Assembly: GCF_046097595.1 (NCBI RefSeq)
Contig: NZ_JBJUVG010000009.1
Location: 14,081 to 78,080 of the forward strand
Source of the DNA: Peptococcus simiae
Lineage (GTDB): Bacteria > Bacillota > Peptococcia > Peptococcales > Peptococcaceae
DNA length: 64,000 nt
Direction: 5' to 3'
Under the pieces are notes generated by a model. It saw only the letters and a list, made by a program, of their open reading frames with translations. It made no database searches and had not been told where the DNA came from. Below, one piece after another: positions 52,230 to 61,583 of this stretch (within the stretch, counting starts at the first letter, position 1; every line of letters starts with the position of its first letter). The position numbers were made by a program, and so were the translations under genes.

Positions 52230-53102
52230 TTACAAGCGCCTGTAATGGCTACCGTAGAGCTGGTCCGGATGGGCCAGGAGGAAGTCCAGCTCCTCCAACA
52301 AATCGGCCTTGGCCTCATTGAGGCGGCCGGATAAAACAAAATAATTCGAAGGGTGAGTAGAGGAAAAATAGCTGCCCGGACTATCCAAGGCCTCCATCAG
52401 AATCCGCATTTCCCTCACTGCCTCCTCCGGCGACAGGGGCTCAAAGTCCCCCGCCCGGACCTGGTCTGCCAGGGGCGTATCCGGCTCCACCATAAGGGTT
52501 AAAAGCCCAATATACTGGGCCCGGATCCGGCTTAAGGCCCGGGCCGTCTCTAGGGCATGCCGGCGACTCCCAGCCTTCCCGGCCAGGCCGACAATGGCCA
52601 TGACCGAAACCGCCATCCCGGCCGCCTGGGCCCGGTCACAGGCCCTGATAATATCCGCCACCGTCTCCCCTTTTTTGATGTCTTCCAGGACCTGGTCATC
52701 GCCTGACTCCAGGCCGATGTAAAGCAGGGCCAGGCCCAGGTCCCGCAAGTGGGCCAATTCTTTATCACTCTTACTTAGGACCCCCTCCGACCGGGCATAA
52801 ACACTTACCCGGGGCCCATGGGGCCAAAGGGTTCGGATGGTCGTTAAAACCCGTACCAGCCGGTCATAGGATAAGACCATGGCATCTCCATCCGCCAGAA
52901 AGATCCGCTTGATATGCGGATAAGCCTCAGCCCCCTCCCGAAGATCTGCCTCAAGCTCAGCCCAAGGCCGGACCCGGAAATCCTTACTTCTATACATAGA
53001 ACAAAACGTACAAGTATTATGGGAACAGCCCAGGGTCACCTGAAAAATCAAACTCTGCGCCTCACTCGGCGGCCGATATAAGGGACGATCATACTGAAAC
53101 AT
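52230..53102 (-). CDS. Radical SAM protein
   Basis: 291 residues from ATG at 53102 after GGGAGG. Cluster motif C-S-H-N-T-C-T-F-C (C-x4-C-x2-C), an Elp3-like spacing variant of the usual C-x3-C-x2-C. Then G-D-A-M-V-L-S (GGE-like region) and L-Y-I-G-L-E-S-G-D-D-Q. Reaction unknown; similar proteins are annotated only as radical SAM enzymes. No SPASM or other auxiliary cluster. Confidence 0.88.
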   Translation of the reverse strand: MFQYDRPLYRPPSEAQSLIFQVTLGCSHNTCTFCSMYRSKDFRVRPWAELEADLREGAEAYPHIKRIFLADGDAMVLSYDRLVRVLTTIRTLWPHGPRVSVYARSEGVLSKSDKELAHLRDLGLALLYIGLESGDDQVLEDIKKGETVADIIRACDRAQAAGMAVSVMAIVGLAGKAGSRRHALETARALSRIRAQYIGLLTLMVEPDTPLADQVRAGDFEPLSPEEAVREMRILMEALDSPGSYFSSTHPSNYFVLSGRLNEAKADLLEELDFLLAHPDQLYGSHYRRL

Positions 53103-53121
53103 CCTTCTACCTCCCAAAATA

Positions 53122-53161
53122 AAATTAGCTGATGAAGGCACAATAACTCATCAGCTAATTT
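53122..53161 (-). terminator. Terminator of the AT-rich operon
   Basis: Perfect 14-bp stem AAATTAGCTGATGA, eight bases after the LysR stop, ending TTTTATTTT on the minus strand. Confidence 0.82.
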
Positions 53162-53168
53162 AAGAATA

Positions 53169-54071
53169 TCATTCACTATACCTTTTATAAAACTCTTTAT
53201 AATTTTCTACAAATATTTCATTCTTTAAATTTTTTCTATAATCCCTTCTCAAAACCAGCCCTTGCTGCAAGAAAATATTTTCTCTTATGGGTAAAGCTTT
53301 TATTTTATCAATAACTTGATGATGACCACAAGGTATGCTACCTATTGAAATACAATTTTTTCGTGTTATATAGTCAAAGAATATTTTTAGGTTATTCGTT
53401 TGTATACGAACTTTACCTTCCCAAAATCTACGCAAAAAATTATTTAAGGCGTTTCTTTCATGGGAATCTCCGTACAGGATAATAGGCAAGTCCTTAATCC
53501 CCTTTAAAGATATCGACCTATACTTATTCGCAAAAAAACTATCCTCAGCAACATATACAACCACTCTACGCTCCAAAATCGGAATAAACGTAATATAATC
53601 TGGAAGTTCTTCAATCATTTCACTAGATAAGATTGCAATTCCGACATTTGCCCTGCCATCTTTTACATTACCAATCATATCTGCTACAGATATTTCATCA
53701 ATATATAATTCGATTGATTCATGTCTATTAATCATAAACTCCATAAAATCCGAAAAATATTCAGCCGAAATATCTGGAAATTTATTGATATTTAATTTCC
53801 CTTTTAAAATACGCTCTTCACTTTTACCAACTTCATGTAATGACCTAATATCCTTCAGGATTACTCGTGTTTTTTCTAGAAACTCTTCCCCTTCGTGTGT
53901 TACCTCTACTCCTTTTGAAGATCTATAGAAAAGCTTTATTTCAAATGAATCTTCAACTTCTTGTATAATTTGGCTTAATCGTTGCTGTGATAGAAGTAAT
54001 TCTCTACTCGCCTTGCTTATAGATCCATACTCTTGTACTTTAGTGACATAGAATAGATATTCTGTTAACAA
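53169..54071 (-). CDS. LysR-family regulator of the AT-rich module
   Basis: 300 residues from a TTG start eight bases after GGAG. LysR HTH (S-I-S-K-A-S-R-E-L-L-L-S-Q-Q-R-L-S) and effector domain. Last gene of a co-directional four-gene cluster, 48 bases after the transporter. Rich in Ile, Lys and Asn because the region is AT-rich. Confidence 0.9.
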   Translation of the reverse strand: MLTEYLFYVTKVQEYGSISKASRELLLSQQRLSQIIQEVEDSFEIKLFYRSSKGVEVTHEGEEFLEKTRVILKDIRSLHEVGKSEERILKGKLNINKFPDISAEYFSDFMEFMINRHESIELYIDEISVADMIGNVKDGRANVGIAILSSEMIEELPDYITFIPILERRVVVYVAEDSFFANKYRSISLKGIKDLPIILYGDSHERNALNNFLRRFWEGKVRIQTNNLKIFFDYITRKNCISIGSIPCGHHQVIDKIKALPIRENIFLQQGLVLRRDYRKNLKNEIFVENYKEFYKRYSE

Positions 54072-54119
54072 TTTTTATTCTCCAAAACCAAGTACGTCCT
54101 TTTCAGCACTTGTTTCAAG

Positions 54120-55505
54120 TCACAGAGCTCCAACAAAGTGCCACCAAGGTATTAAGCAAACTAATAATCCTACAAAAAACAGCACTGTTTTTAATGAAAA
54201 CACTTTAATAAAATACTTCATCGGCATAAAACCGAAGGAGAAGAAAATAAGGATAGCATTAATTTCATGAGGTAAGAATACTTGATCCGTCCCCCAATAT
54301 AGACCATACATGGCTCCTTTGATATTTATATTTAAATCAGCCGCTATTTGTGCGAAAGGTTGGCATAATGCACCAAGAATAGCCATGGGGGTTAATAGTA
54401 CGTTAAGTAGCATCCCCAGTAATCCATAAAAAACTACAATGCTGTTTCCACTTGAATTTTCCAAAATCGGAACGACTAAATCCGAGACCATTTGGCTTAA
54501 TCCGATGTGCGTACCCACTGCACCTATACTCATACAGGAAATAATAAAAATGATTAAACTAAAGTTGATATTCTTGATAGATTCCTTAGAGCCGACATTA
54601 ACACCTGGCATGTATAGCAATAATGGGCCAATCATAAGAGCCCAGGCAACATCAAGCCCATGCCACTGTGCCGTAGTCAAGAATAGTAGAATCCCAACAG
54701 CTACAATAGCAGCTTTTATTTCTGCTGAACTAATCTCAGGCAATTCCTTATAGAGCCTGGTAATACTCTCTTTCCCCTGAATAAGCTGGGTGGGTTTGAA
54801 TACCATTGTTATAATCCATAACGTGACGATACAAATTAAAAAGTAAGGCAAATTATCTACAAAGAATTCCAGCCAAGTTATATTAAATTTAGAATCTATA
54901 GTTTGTCCAGCACTAATTAAAAATGGCATTTGAGCTGGGAAATAAATAAACATCCAAGAAGTCACGGTTCCCATAATTCCTGCTGCAAAAATTACAGTTG
55001 TTTCTCGTGAAGGTTTTAATTCTAATGCTTTACAAATACCATAGCAAAACGCCGCGATAACCACAAAAGCATTACCAGAAGTGATTAGACTCGCAATGAC
55101 CGCAGCGAACCAAATACCAAATACAAGGCCTCTGTACGTTCCTGATGTTCTAAGTATAACCCAAAACGCCACTCTTTTTAAGAGCCCTATTTCATTTAAT
55201 ACGTTAGCTAAAATAAAAGCCCCTATGACTTGATAAGGCAAAGTCTTCGTCCATCCAGAAAAGACTAGCTCTATTGGTGCCAAATCGAATGCTAGAAATG
55301 CAAAAGACATCAAAAGGGCAGGAATCATTACGTCAAAAAACTCAAAAGCTACTGTTGATATGCAGAATATAACTATAGCTAGAAATATATGCATATCCAT
55401 GGTAAAACTTTCCGTAACGGGTACTGTAAATATAATTAATGTTAAACCAATAGTTATTGCCCACTTTACTAAATTCGATCGTTCTCCTACCAGTTTACCC
55501 ATCAT
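54120..55505 (-). CDS. SLC13/DASS-type anion transporter
   Basis: 461 residues, about 12 membrane helices, with AGAGGTG before tandem ATG codons. Overall layout of the DASS family (paired domains; S-G-N-A-F-V-V-I-A-A and L-T-P-M-A-I-L-G-A-L turns). Divergent from the two transporters beside the sulfotransferases and lacking their W-x-x-A-K-D motif. Fourteen bases after the flavoprotein gene, so probably the uptake system for that enzyme's substrate. Confidence 0.85.
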   Translation of the reverse strand: MMGKLVGERSNLVKWAITIGLTLIIFTVPVTESFTMDMHIFLAIVIFCISTVAFEFFDVMIPALLMSFAFLAFDLAPIELVFSGWTKTLPYQVIGAFILANVLNEIGLLKRVAFWVILRTSGTYRGLVFGIWFAAVIASLITSGNAFVVIAAFCYGICKALELKPSRETTVIFAAGIMGTVTSWMFIYFPAQMPFLISAGQTIDSKFNITWLEFFVDNLPYFLICIVTLWIITMVFKPTQLIQGKESITRLYKELPEISSAEIKAAIVAVGILLFLTTAQWHGLDVAWALMIGPLLLYMPGVNVGSKESIKNINFSLIIFIISCMSIGAVGTHIGLSQMVSDLVVPILENSSGNSIVVFYGLLGMLLNVLLTPMAILGALCQPFAQIAADLNINIKGAMYGLYWGTDQVFLPHEINAILIFFSFGFMPMKYFIKVFSLKTVLFFVGLLVCLIPWWHFVGAL

Positions 55506-55519
55506 TACTCACCTCTTTG

Positions 55520-57214
55520 CTAAAATTTTTCTCTCCATTGAAATTTTAGTTCCCCATTTTCCTGTCTAACTGCTAAAAACTGCTTATTTAACAATGGATT
55601 AGTATAGGTATAATCAGCACGTTGATGCATGCCTCTGGATTCCTTACGCTCTAGAGCACAGCTTATTACAATTTTCCCCATTAGTAGTAAATCAAAACTT
55701 TCTAAAGCACGCATTAGCTCATGTGAGTTATCGCATTTAATGCTTAATTTAGCTCTTTTTTCAATCTCTTTCAGATAGGACAAACCTGCTGACATCATTG
55801 TCCGTGACCTTTTATATTTAAGACCGCAATAATCATCCATCACCTGCTGAATTGCTAGGTTCAATTCACTCCAATGTGCGCCCTCTTTTCTATCGGTTAA
55901 TGTTTCGCAAAGTTCCCTAAAGTCTCTGATCTGTTGACTCTCCAGCAGATTATCGCTTTTAGAGTCCAGTGTATACTTATGTGACTTGACAAATTCAGCT
56001 GCATTTTCTCCTGCAATTCTACCTGTTACGGCAGCTCCTGCAATTCCACAGTTAAAGTTACCTAGTTCGTCACCAGCACAGTAAAGTCCTTCAATATCAC
56101 TTTCTCCCGATGTATTTATCTGAATCCCATTTCCTTGCAAGATAGGGTTATACCTACCAAATTCCACCATATGCTTATCGAGGTCAATATCCGATTGATT
56201 CATCAACTCAAGTACTGAAGTACAACCTTCACAGGCCATGCCCCATTTCATATATTCTTTATCATCATCACTTGTTTCTGTACAGTCCATAAAAACAGGA
56301 CCTGTCCCATTATTCATTTTTTCTGGGAAAATATTCCCCCAAATATCACCAGTTATATCTGCCTTTTCTTTGGTTGCTACTTTAACAAAGGGACTAGTTT
56401 GTTTCATTTCAGAGTCTTTCATGACCCCTATCCACGTCGATTTACCAACGCGTTCAAAATATCTTAAACCGGAATGGACCCATAAAATATCCATATTGAC
56501 TAAGGATGCTCCTGCTTTAAAAGCTGCAGCTCGTCCAGTGGCTGTCCCCGCAGGACAATTACAAGCATTGAAAATCCAGCCTGGTGTAATTGAGGGGTAT
56601 AGTCTCATTGCAATACCGGTGGAAACAACAATAGATTGGGTTTTATAAATTTTTATAGCCGGGATATCGTTAGAAACGTCTAAAGATATAGCACCACATA
56701 TTTTTTTATCTTTATCTAGCAAAAATTCTTGAATTACAGTTTTATTATCAATAATAACTCCATTTTCTTTAGCAACTTTAGTTAGAATTGGTTTTTGCTG
56801 CTTCCCGTCATATTTTAACCAATGACAAGTATGCCCTGGCAAAGTATGTCCATTAAATTCCCATTTGCCGTGAGGCTTCATATTGATGCCCCAGCGAAGC
56901 CAGTCTTCAGCAACTTCATGAGTACGTTCTAAAAATATTTTCTGCAATGCGGGATCGACTCGGCCTATTTGTCCTCCTTGACTATTACTGAGCTCTTCTA
57001 GAGCAGTTGCAAAATCCCCATGTTCCTCTGGGATATAGCAAAAAAAGTGATCACAACCTGTTGCACCGGAACCACTTCGTAAAGTATTAGCTTTCTCAGC
57101 AACTATCACCTTAGCTCCCTTTTGAGCTGCAGCTATAGCCGCCATCAGTCCTGCAATACCTCCACCTGCAACCAAAACATCACATTCACTTACTTCATAA
57201 TCTTTATTAATCAT
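55520..57214 (-). CDS. FAD-dependent oxidoreductase, AprA/fumarate-reductase flavoprotein superfamily
   Basis: 564 residues. N-terminal dinucleotide fold G-G-G-I-A-G-L-M-A-A, then R-S-G-S-G-A-T-G-C-D-H-F-F, W-G-M-A-C-E-G-C, and the FAD-closing Y-C-A-G-D-E-L-G-N-F-N-C-G-I-A-G-A. It ends with a C-terminal helical domain (R-E-L-C-E, S-R-G-M-H). The length and the ferredoxin partner match the adenylylsulfate-reductase alpha/succinate dehydrogenase group, but sulfate-activating genes are absent here. Start overlaps the ferredoxin stop by eight bases. It could reduce an unsaturated organic acid or another oxyanion. Confidence 0.85.
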   Translation of the reverse strand: MINKDYEVSECDVLVAGGGIAGLMAAIAAAQKGAKVIVAEKANTLRSGSGATGCDHFFCYIPEEHGDFATALEELSNSQGGQIGRVDPALQKIFLERTHEVAEDWLRWGINMKPHGKWEFNGHTLPGHTCHWLKYDGKQQKPILTKVAKENGVIIDNKTVIQEFLLDKDKKICGAISLDVSNDIPAIKIYKTQSIVVSTGIAMRLYPSITPGWIFNACNCPAGTATGRAAAFKAGASLVNMDILWVHSGLRYFERVGKSTWIGVMKDSEMKQTSPFVKVATKEKADITGDIWGNIFPEKMNNGTGPVFMDCTETSDDDKEYMKWGMACEGCTSVLELMNQSDIDLDKHMVEFGRYNPILQGNGIQINTSGESDIEGLYCAGDELGNFNCGIAGAAVTGRIAGENAAEFVKSHKYTLDSKSDNLLESQQIRDFRELCETLTDRKEGAHWSELNLAIQQVMDDYCGLKYKRSRTMMSAGLSYLKEIEKRAKLSIKCDNSHELMRALESFDLLLMGKIVISCALERKESRGMHQRADYTYTNPLLNKQFLAVRQENGELKFQWREKF

Positions 57215-57455
57215 TTTTTTCTCCTTCGCTTAAGGGAACTGCTTCTCGATATAAAATAGTTAATGGTAATGGATATCGCATACTGATAGCTCCTTGAGCG
57301 CATTCGATGACACAAGCCCTGCAATGCCAACATTCTTTAGGAAAACGAACTTTTGGTACTTCACCTTTTGTGATTGGTCCAAAAACATCCATGCAACAAA
57401 TACTCGCACAGCGCTGACATCTGATACATTTTTCTTTATCGATAATGGGTGGCAT
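57207..57455 (-). CDS. 2[4Fe-4S] ferredoxin, AprB-like subunit
   Basis: 82 residues. Cluster motifs C-I-R-C-Q-R-C-A-S-I-C and C-W-H-C-R-A-C-V-I-E-C. AAGGAGGAG precedes the ATG. Shorter than AprB, whose extra C-terminal tail is missing. Passes electrons to the flavoprotein encoded next in the same transcript. Confidence 0.9.
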   Translation of the reverse strand: MPPIIDKEKCIRCQRCASICCMDVFGPITKGEVPKVRFPKECWHCRACVIECAQGAISMRYPLPLTILYREAVPLSEGEKND

Positions 57456-57566
57456 AATAAACTCCTCCTTTTTTATAATTATTTTCTATTTATTCCATTA
57501 TATATTCTTTTGCATTTTCTTTCTCTAATGATTTCCTTGTATGTAAGCTCTTGGCTACAAGTTAAT

Positions 57567-57618
57567 AAAAAAACCTAAGTTCCAGAAGCATTTTATGCTT
57601 CTGGAACTTAGGTTTTTT
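57567..57618 (-). terminator. Terminator of capA-like gene
   Basis: 25-bp perfect stem starting AAAAAAACCTAAGTTCC, with T runs; one of the longest hairpins in the window. Confidence 0.9.
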
Positions 57619-57626
57619 TACTTGGG

Positions 57627-58811
57627 TCAGGCCGGTAGGGCCTGGCCTAAAATCTCTTCTGCTCGATTTTTAAGGTTGGTCATATGGGCCTTGTCCTGGT
57701 CAGTCAGGTCCTCAGCTACGAGGAAGTCTTGAATAAGGCCGGCTTCGTATTTTTTGCCGCCGGTTTTTGTGTTGATGTAGACAGTACTGGGCAGGAGGCT
57801 AGCCTCTTTGACCCGGCTGCCTTCTTTGTCTTTTTCCAGCTGAAGCCGGAGGAAGCAGCCGATTTCGGTATCGATGGTACCCAGGAAGGCGGCTCTTTGG
57901 TTGGACATGGCGTTACCTAAGGAATAGGCGACGTAGGCCCGGCGGCCATCCTGGTCAATCCATTCAGCCGGGGCGATAACATGGGGGTGGGACCCGATGA
58001 CCAGGTCGGCGCCGGCGGCGACCATTTCCCGGGCCAGCTCTCTTTGCTCGGGGCTGGGCAGGGTCTGGTATTCAATGCCCCAGTGGGGGAAGACAGCAAC
58101 CAGATCAGCGCCGGCCTGGCGGGCAGCGGTAATATCCTGGCGGATGAGGTCTATCTTCAGAGGGGAGAGCCGGGCCAGGTCTTGGTCGGCCAGGGCGACT
58201 TCATTGCCGTTATACATTTCTGCATAGTTCAAAAAGGCCACTTTAATGCCCTGGATATCTTTAATATAGGGGGTCCTGTCCTTATCCGGCAGGTAGCTGC
58301 CAAAGTGGTCTACCCCGGCCTGGTCCATGGCCCGGAGGGTCTTATCATGGGAGGAGAGGCCGGCACCATCCAGGGCGTGGTTAGTGGCGGTGGCGAGGGC
58401 GCCAAAGCCGACTTTTTTCATAGCCGGAATGGCCTCGGTGGGGCTATTAAAGACGGGATAGCCGGCATAGGGCATATCCGGGTCACAAACGGTTTCAAAG
58501 GTGATGGTGGCAAAGTCGGCCCGGGCCAGGTGGGGCCCCATCCGGACAAACATATGGGAAAAGTCATAGGGCGGGACCACTTGCTCATACTGGGAGGAGT
58601 AGGTAATGGGGTGGAAGACGATATCCCCGCCACATAAAAGCTCGGCCCTTTGGGGGCCAACGGTCTCTGCCTTGTCGTATTTAAGGGTTTCTTGGAGGGG
58701 TTGACCTGCCTGGAGGTGAAAGGGATTTACCATTACCAGGCCGGCGGCAACAAGAAGAGCTGTGAGGACACAAGCCACAGCTAATAGTAATCGGTGACCT
58801 AATCGGTACAT
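57627..58811 (-). CDS. CapA family protein (PGA_cap metallophosphatase fold)
   Basis: 394 residues: N-terminal membrane helix/signal (about 8-30), then the CapA domain with C-G-G-D-I-V-F-H, F-E-T-V, A-T-N-H-A-L-D, H-W-G-I-E-Y and G-S-H-P-H-V. Proteins of this type act in poly-gamma-glutamate capsule export or surface polymer metabolism. No capB/C genes are nearby, so capsule production is not implied. AAGGAG seven bases before ATG. Confidence 0.92.
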   Translation of the reverse strand: MYRLGHRLLLAVACVLTALLVAAGLVMVNPFHLQAGQPLQETLKYDKAETVGPQRAELLCGGDIVFHPITYSSQYEQVVPPYDFSHMFVRMGPHLARADFATITFETVCDPDMPYAGYPVFNSPTEAIPAMKKVGFGALATATNHALDGAGLSSHDKTLRAMDQAGVDHFGSYLPDKDRTPYIKDIQGIKVAFLNYAEMYNGNEVALADQDLARLSPLKIDLIRQDITAARQAGADLVAVFPHWGIEYQTLPSPEQRELAREMVAAGADLVIGSHPHVIAPAEWIDQDGRRAYVAYSLGNAMSNQRAAFLGTIDTEIGCFLRLQLEKDKEGSRVKEASLLPSTVYINTKTGGKKYEAGLIQDFLVAEDLTDQDKAHMTNLKNRAEEILGQALPA

Positions 58812-58913
58812 AGCGCAACTCCTTTTTGATTGCTAATAGGTATAGGATAGGTCTTCTAAGATTACCATAAACGACTTCATTATGCAGTATCTTTTTAGCT
58901 ATAAAAACGTAAC

Positions 58914-58947
58914 AAAAACCCACCCTCGGTGGGACGAGGGTGGGTGG
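58914..58947 (-). terminator. Terminator of the P-type ATPase gene
   Basis: ACCCACCCTCG / CGAGGGTGGGT, ending TTTTT on the minus strand. Confidence 0.85.
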
Positions 58948-58952
58948 TGAGT

Positions 58953-61067
58953 TTATTCAGCTAGGGCCTGTTGGGCCTTTCTTTCGCGGGGCGAAAGCAG
59001 GGGTTGGCAGGCGGCATAGCCTAAGACTGCTGTCGACACATTGTGCCAGAGGGCCGTAGAGGTCGGCTGCATAACGCCCGTTGCCCCTAAAATCAACAAG
59101 CCGGTATTGATGGTAAAGATCCGGTTGAAGTTGCTATCAATCCGCCGCATGAGCCGGAGGCCCAGGTGACGGGCCGTAACCAGGGCAGACAGGTCACTCT
59201 GCAGGAGGGTGATGTCGGCCACTTCCCGGGCGACGTCAGAGGCGTCTCGCAGGGAGACGGATACATCGGCCTGGGCCAGGGCGGGGGTATCATTGACACC
59301 GTCGCCGACCATGATGACCTTCTTGCCTTCAGCCTGTAATTCCTGGACCTTACTGGCCTTATCTTCCGGCAAGACTTCTGCAAAGTAGCGGTCAATGCCC
59401 AGTTCGTCAGCAATGCGCTGGGCAATAGGGGCCCCGTCGCCAGTGAGCATGACGATATGCTCAATCCCGGACTGGCGCAGGCCGCGGATGACTTCCTTGG
59501 CCTCTTCCCGGGGCGGGTCCTGGATGCAGATAAAGCCGACCAGGCTGTCCGCCACGGCCAGGTAGACGCAGGAGAAGCCGCTGCCTTCTTCGCGGATGGC
59601 TGCTTCCGCCGCTTCATTGAAGACGATGCCGTTATCATCTTCTAAGAAGTGCCGGCTGCCGATGCGGACCGTTTGGTTCCGCCATTCGGATTCAATGCCG
59701 TGGGCCACCACATACTTGACATCGGCGTGTTCTTCCCGGTGCTTGAGCCCTTCTTCCTCAGCCTGGAGGACAATGGCCCGGGCCAGGCTGTGGGGGAAGT
59801 GTTCTTCCAGGCAGGCCGCTAACCGGAGGACATCGTCCCGGTTCATGTCTTCTGTCAGGGGGATGACCTTCTTCACCTTGGGGGTGGCACAGGTCAGGGT
59901 CCCGGTCTTGTCAAAGACAATGGTATCGGCCTCGGCCATGGCCTCCAGGTACTTCCCGCCCTTGATCATGATCCTGTTTTGGGTGGCTTCCCGCATGGCG
60001 GAAATAACCGCCAGAGGGGTGGCCAGTTTAATGGCACAGGAGTAGTCGACTGTCAGGGCAGAGAGGGCCTTGTGGCCATCCCGGGTCAAGAGCCATACAA
60101 TACCTGCAAATAAGAAACTATAGGGCACAATCCGGTCAGCCAGGGCCTCTGCTTTGGCCGCTGTCCCGATTTTTTCGTCTTCTGCCCGTTCAACCATATT
60201 TAAAATATACTGGATTCTACTTTCTTCCAGTAATTTACGTACGCGAATCACCAGTTCACCTTCAGCAACGGCGGTACCGGCATAGACCGAGTCACCGACC
60301 TGCTTGACAACCGGTGCGCTTTCACCGGTTAAGGTTTGCTGGTTGACACCTGCTTCACCGCTAACGATTTCGCCATCTAAAGGAATCATCGTGCCTGCCC
60401 GGACGATAATTTCATCGCCGACCTGAACATCAGAGATACTCTTTTGGACTTCCAGCCCATCCTCGAGCCGGACCCAAACGGTGTCCACATTCATAATCAG
60501 GGCCGTCGTTAACGCATTCCGCGTCCGTTGACGGGCATATTCTTCAAGAATATCCGAAATACTCAAGAGGAACATAATCGAAGAGGCACTCTGGTAGTGG
60601 CCAAAGGCTACAGATAAACCAATCGCTGCGCCATCTAAGACATCGACATCAAAGCGCCCTTGACCCAGGGATTTCAGACCCCGCCATACATACCGTACCG
60701 CCGAATAGACCGTCAAGGCCTTGTAGACCGGCATCGGCATCAGGCCTTTCAGGAAGCGAACCATAAAAGTCTTACTCAGCATCCCCTTAAAGGTTAAGCC
60801 GATTTTGACATGTTGGTCCTGCTCGTGAAGGGGCACCGGTGGGCACTCATCAAGATTAATCTCTCTAATGGCGGCAACGAGGCTGTCGTTGTCACCGTAA
60901 TGGCGCACTAAAATAGAACCGGTCAGATAGTTGACGTCCACAGAAAGGACGGCCGACATCTGACCGATCACATGACTTAAAATATAGCTGTCATTTTCAC
61001 TGATAGCGAAGCGCGGTGCACGTAATCGCAAATAACCTGGAAGAGCAGTAACCACCTGGTAATTCAT
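58953..61067 (-). CDS. Metal-transporting P1B-type ATPase with SCA motif in TM helix
   Basis: 704 residues. An N-terminal HMA-like fold without a C-x-x-C pair (about 1-75), membrane helices, actuator loop T-L-T-G-E-S, phosphorylation D-K-T-G-T-L-T, P-H-S locus and hinge G-D-G-V-N-D-T-P. The ion-path motif is D-Y-S-C-A-I-K-L-A-T-P, in place of the C-P-C of copper and zinc pumps, so it belongs to a divergent metal group. Preceded 18 bases upstream by a small membrane protein gene. The transported metal cannot be assigned. Confidence 0.92.
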   Translation of the reverse strand: MNYQVVTALPGYLRLRAPRFAISENDSYILSHVIGQMSAVLSVDVNYLTGSILVRHYGDNDSLVAAIREINLDECPPVPLHEQDQHVKIGLTFKGMLSKTFMVRFLKGLMPMPVYKALTVYSAVRYVWRGLKSLGQGRFDVDVLDGAAIGLSVAFGHYQSASSIMFLLSISDILEEYARQRTRNALTTALIMNVDTVWVRLEDGLEVQKSISDVQVGDEIIVRAGTMIPLDGEIVSGEAGVNQQTLTGESAPVVKQVGDSVYAGTAVAEGELVIRVRKLLEESRIQYILNMVERAEDEKIGTAAKAEALADRIVPYSFLFAGIVWLLTRDGHKALSALTVDYSCAIKLATPLAVISAMREATQNRIMIKGGKYLEAMAEADTIVFDKTGTLTCATPKVKKVIPLTEDMNRDDVLRLAACLEEHFPHSLARAIVLQAEEEGLKHREEHADVKYVVAHGIESEWRNQTVRIGSRHFLEDDNGIVFNEAAEAAIREEGSGFSCVYLAVADSLVGFICIQDPPREEAKEVIRGLRQSGIEHIVMLTGDGAPIAQRIADELGIDRYFAEVLPEDKASKVQELQAEGKKVIMVGDGVNDTPALAQADVSVSLRDASDVAREVADITLLQSDLSALVTARHLGLRLMRRIDSNFNRIFTINTGLLILGATGVMQPTSTALWHNVSTAVLGYAACQPLLSPRERKAQQALAE

Positions 61068-61085
61068 TTACCAGCACCACCCTTC

Positions 61086-61313
61086 TTACTTGTCTTCGCA
61101 TTCACGTTGTTCTTCAACTAAGTCTTCCGCTTCTTCCTTCATTAGTTCTAATTGATAAGCGGCGTCCTTTTGTAACTTCATGGTAGAAGCCACAGATTGA
61201 ACAGCAAAGTTACGGACCGGTTTGCTCGTTAAAACTTTACGGCCGATAACCCCGGTTACCAAACCACCTGCAAAAAGCACTCTTTTGTGGCAGAGAAAGT
61301 CTTTTATCATCAT
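61086..61313 (-). CDS. Small single-pass membrane partner of the P-type ATPase (DUF6110/PacL-like)
   Basis: 75 residues: N-terminal helix G-G-L-V-T-G-V-I-G-R-K with the G-x-x-x-G type pattern, then an amphipathic region and an acidic tail with Cys (E-E-A-E-D-L-V-E-E-Q-R-E-C-E-D). Small proteins of this kind are encoded beside P-type ATPases in actinobacteria (PacL) and Firmicutes, where they support the pump and may bind metal by the tail. Family assignment is from memory of the pattern. GGGAGGG upstream. Confidence 0.7.
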   Translation of the reverse strand: MMIKDFLCHKRVLFAGGLVTGVIGRKVLTSKPVRNFAVQSVASTMKLQKDAAYQLELMKEEAEDLVEEQRECEDK

Positions 61314-61583
61314 TCATTTTCCCTCCCTTCTTTACATGAATAAAGCCGGGTATATACCTGAATATCCGGCCAGAGATCCACAATGCTAACCTCTTAATTA
61401 TATATGTTACTCCAATGCTAAGGCAAAATCAAGAGTTTAATTTTTAAGGGTTAATATTATTACTTTTTAGTGGGTTAACCCCAGGTAATTGTAATTCCTT
61501 TGCAAAAATCAGTTAAAGTCTACGCCCCGTTGATTGCACCGGCGGACCGGGGCTTATATACTGGGTGAGAAAGGCGTGCTGTC

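Noticed and set aside
55520..57455. Dissimilatory sulfate reduction by true AprAB
   Set aside because: The ferredoxin lacks the AprB tail, the flavoprotein is short for AprA, and no sat, dsr or qmo genes are nearby.
57627..58811. Poly-gamma-glutamate capsule operon
   Set aside because: Only a CapA-type protein is present; no synthetase genes (capB/capC) adjoin it.
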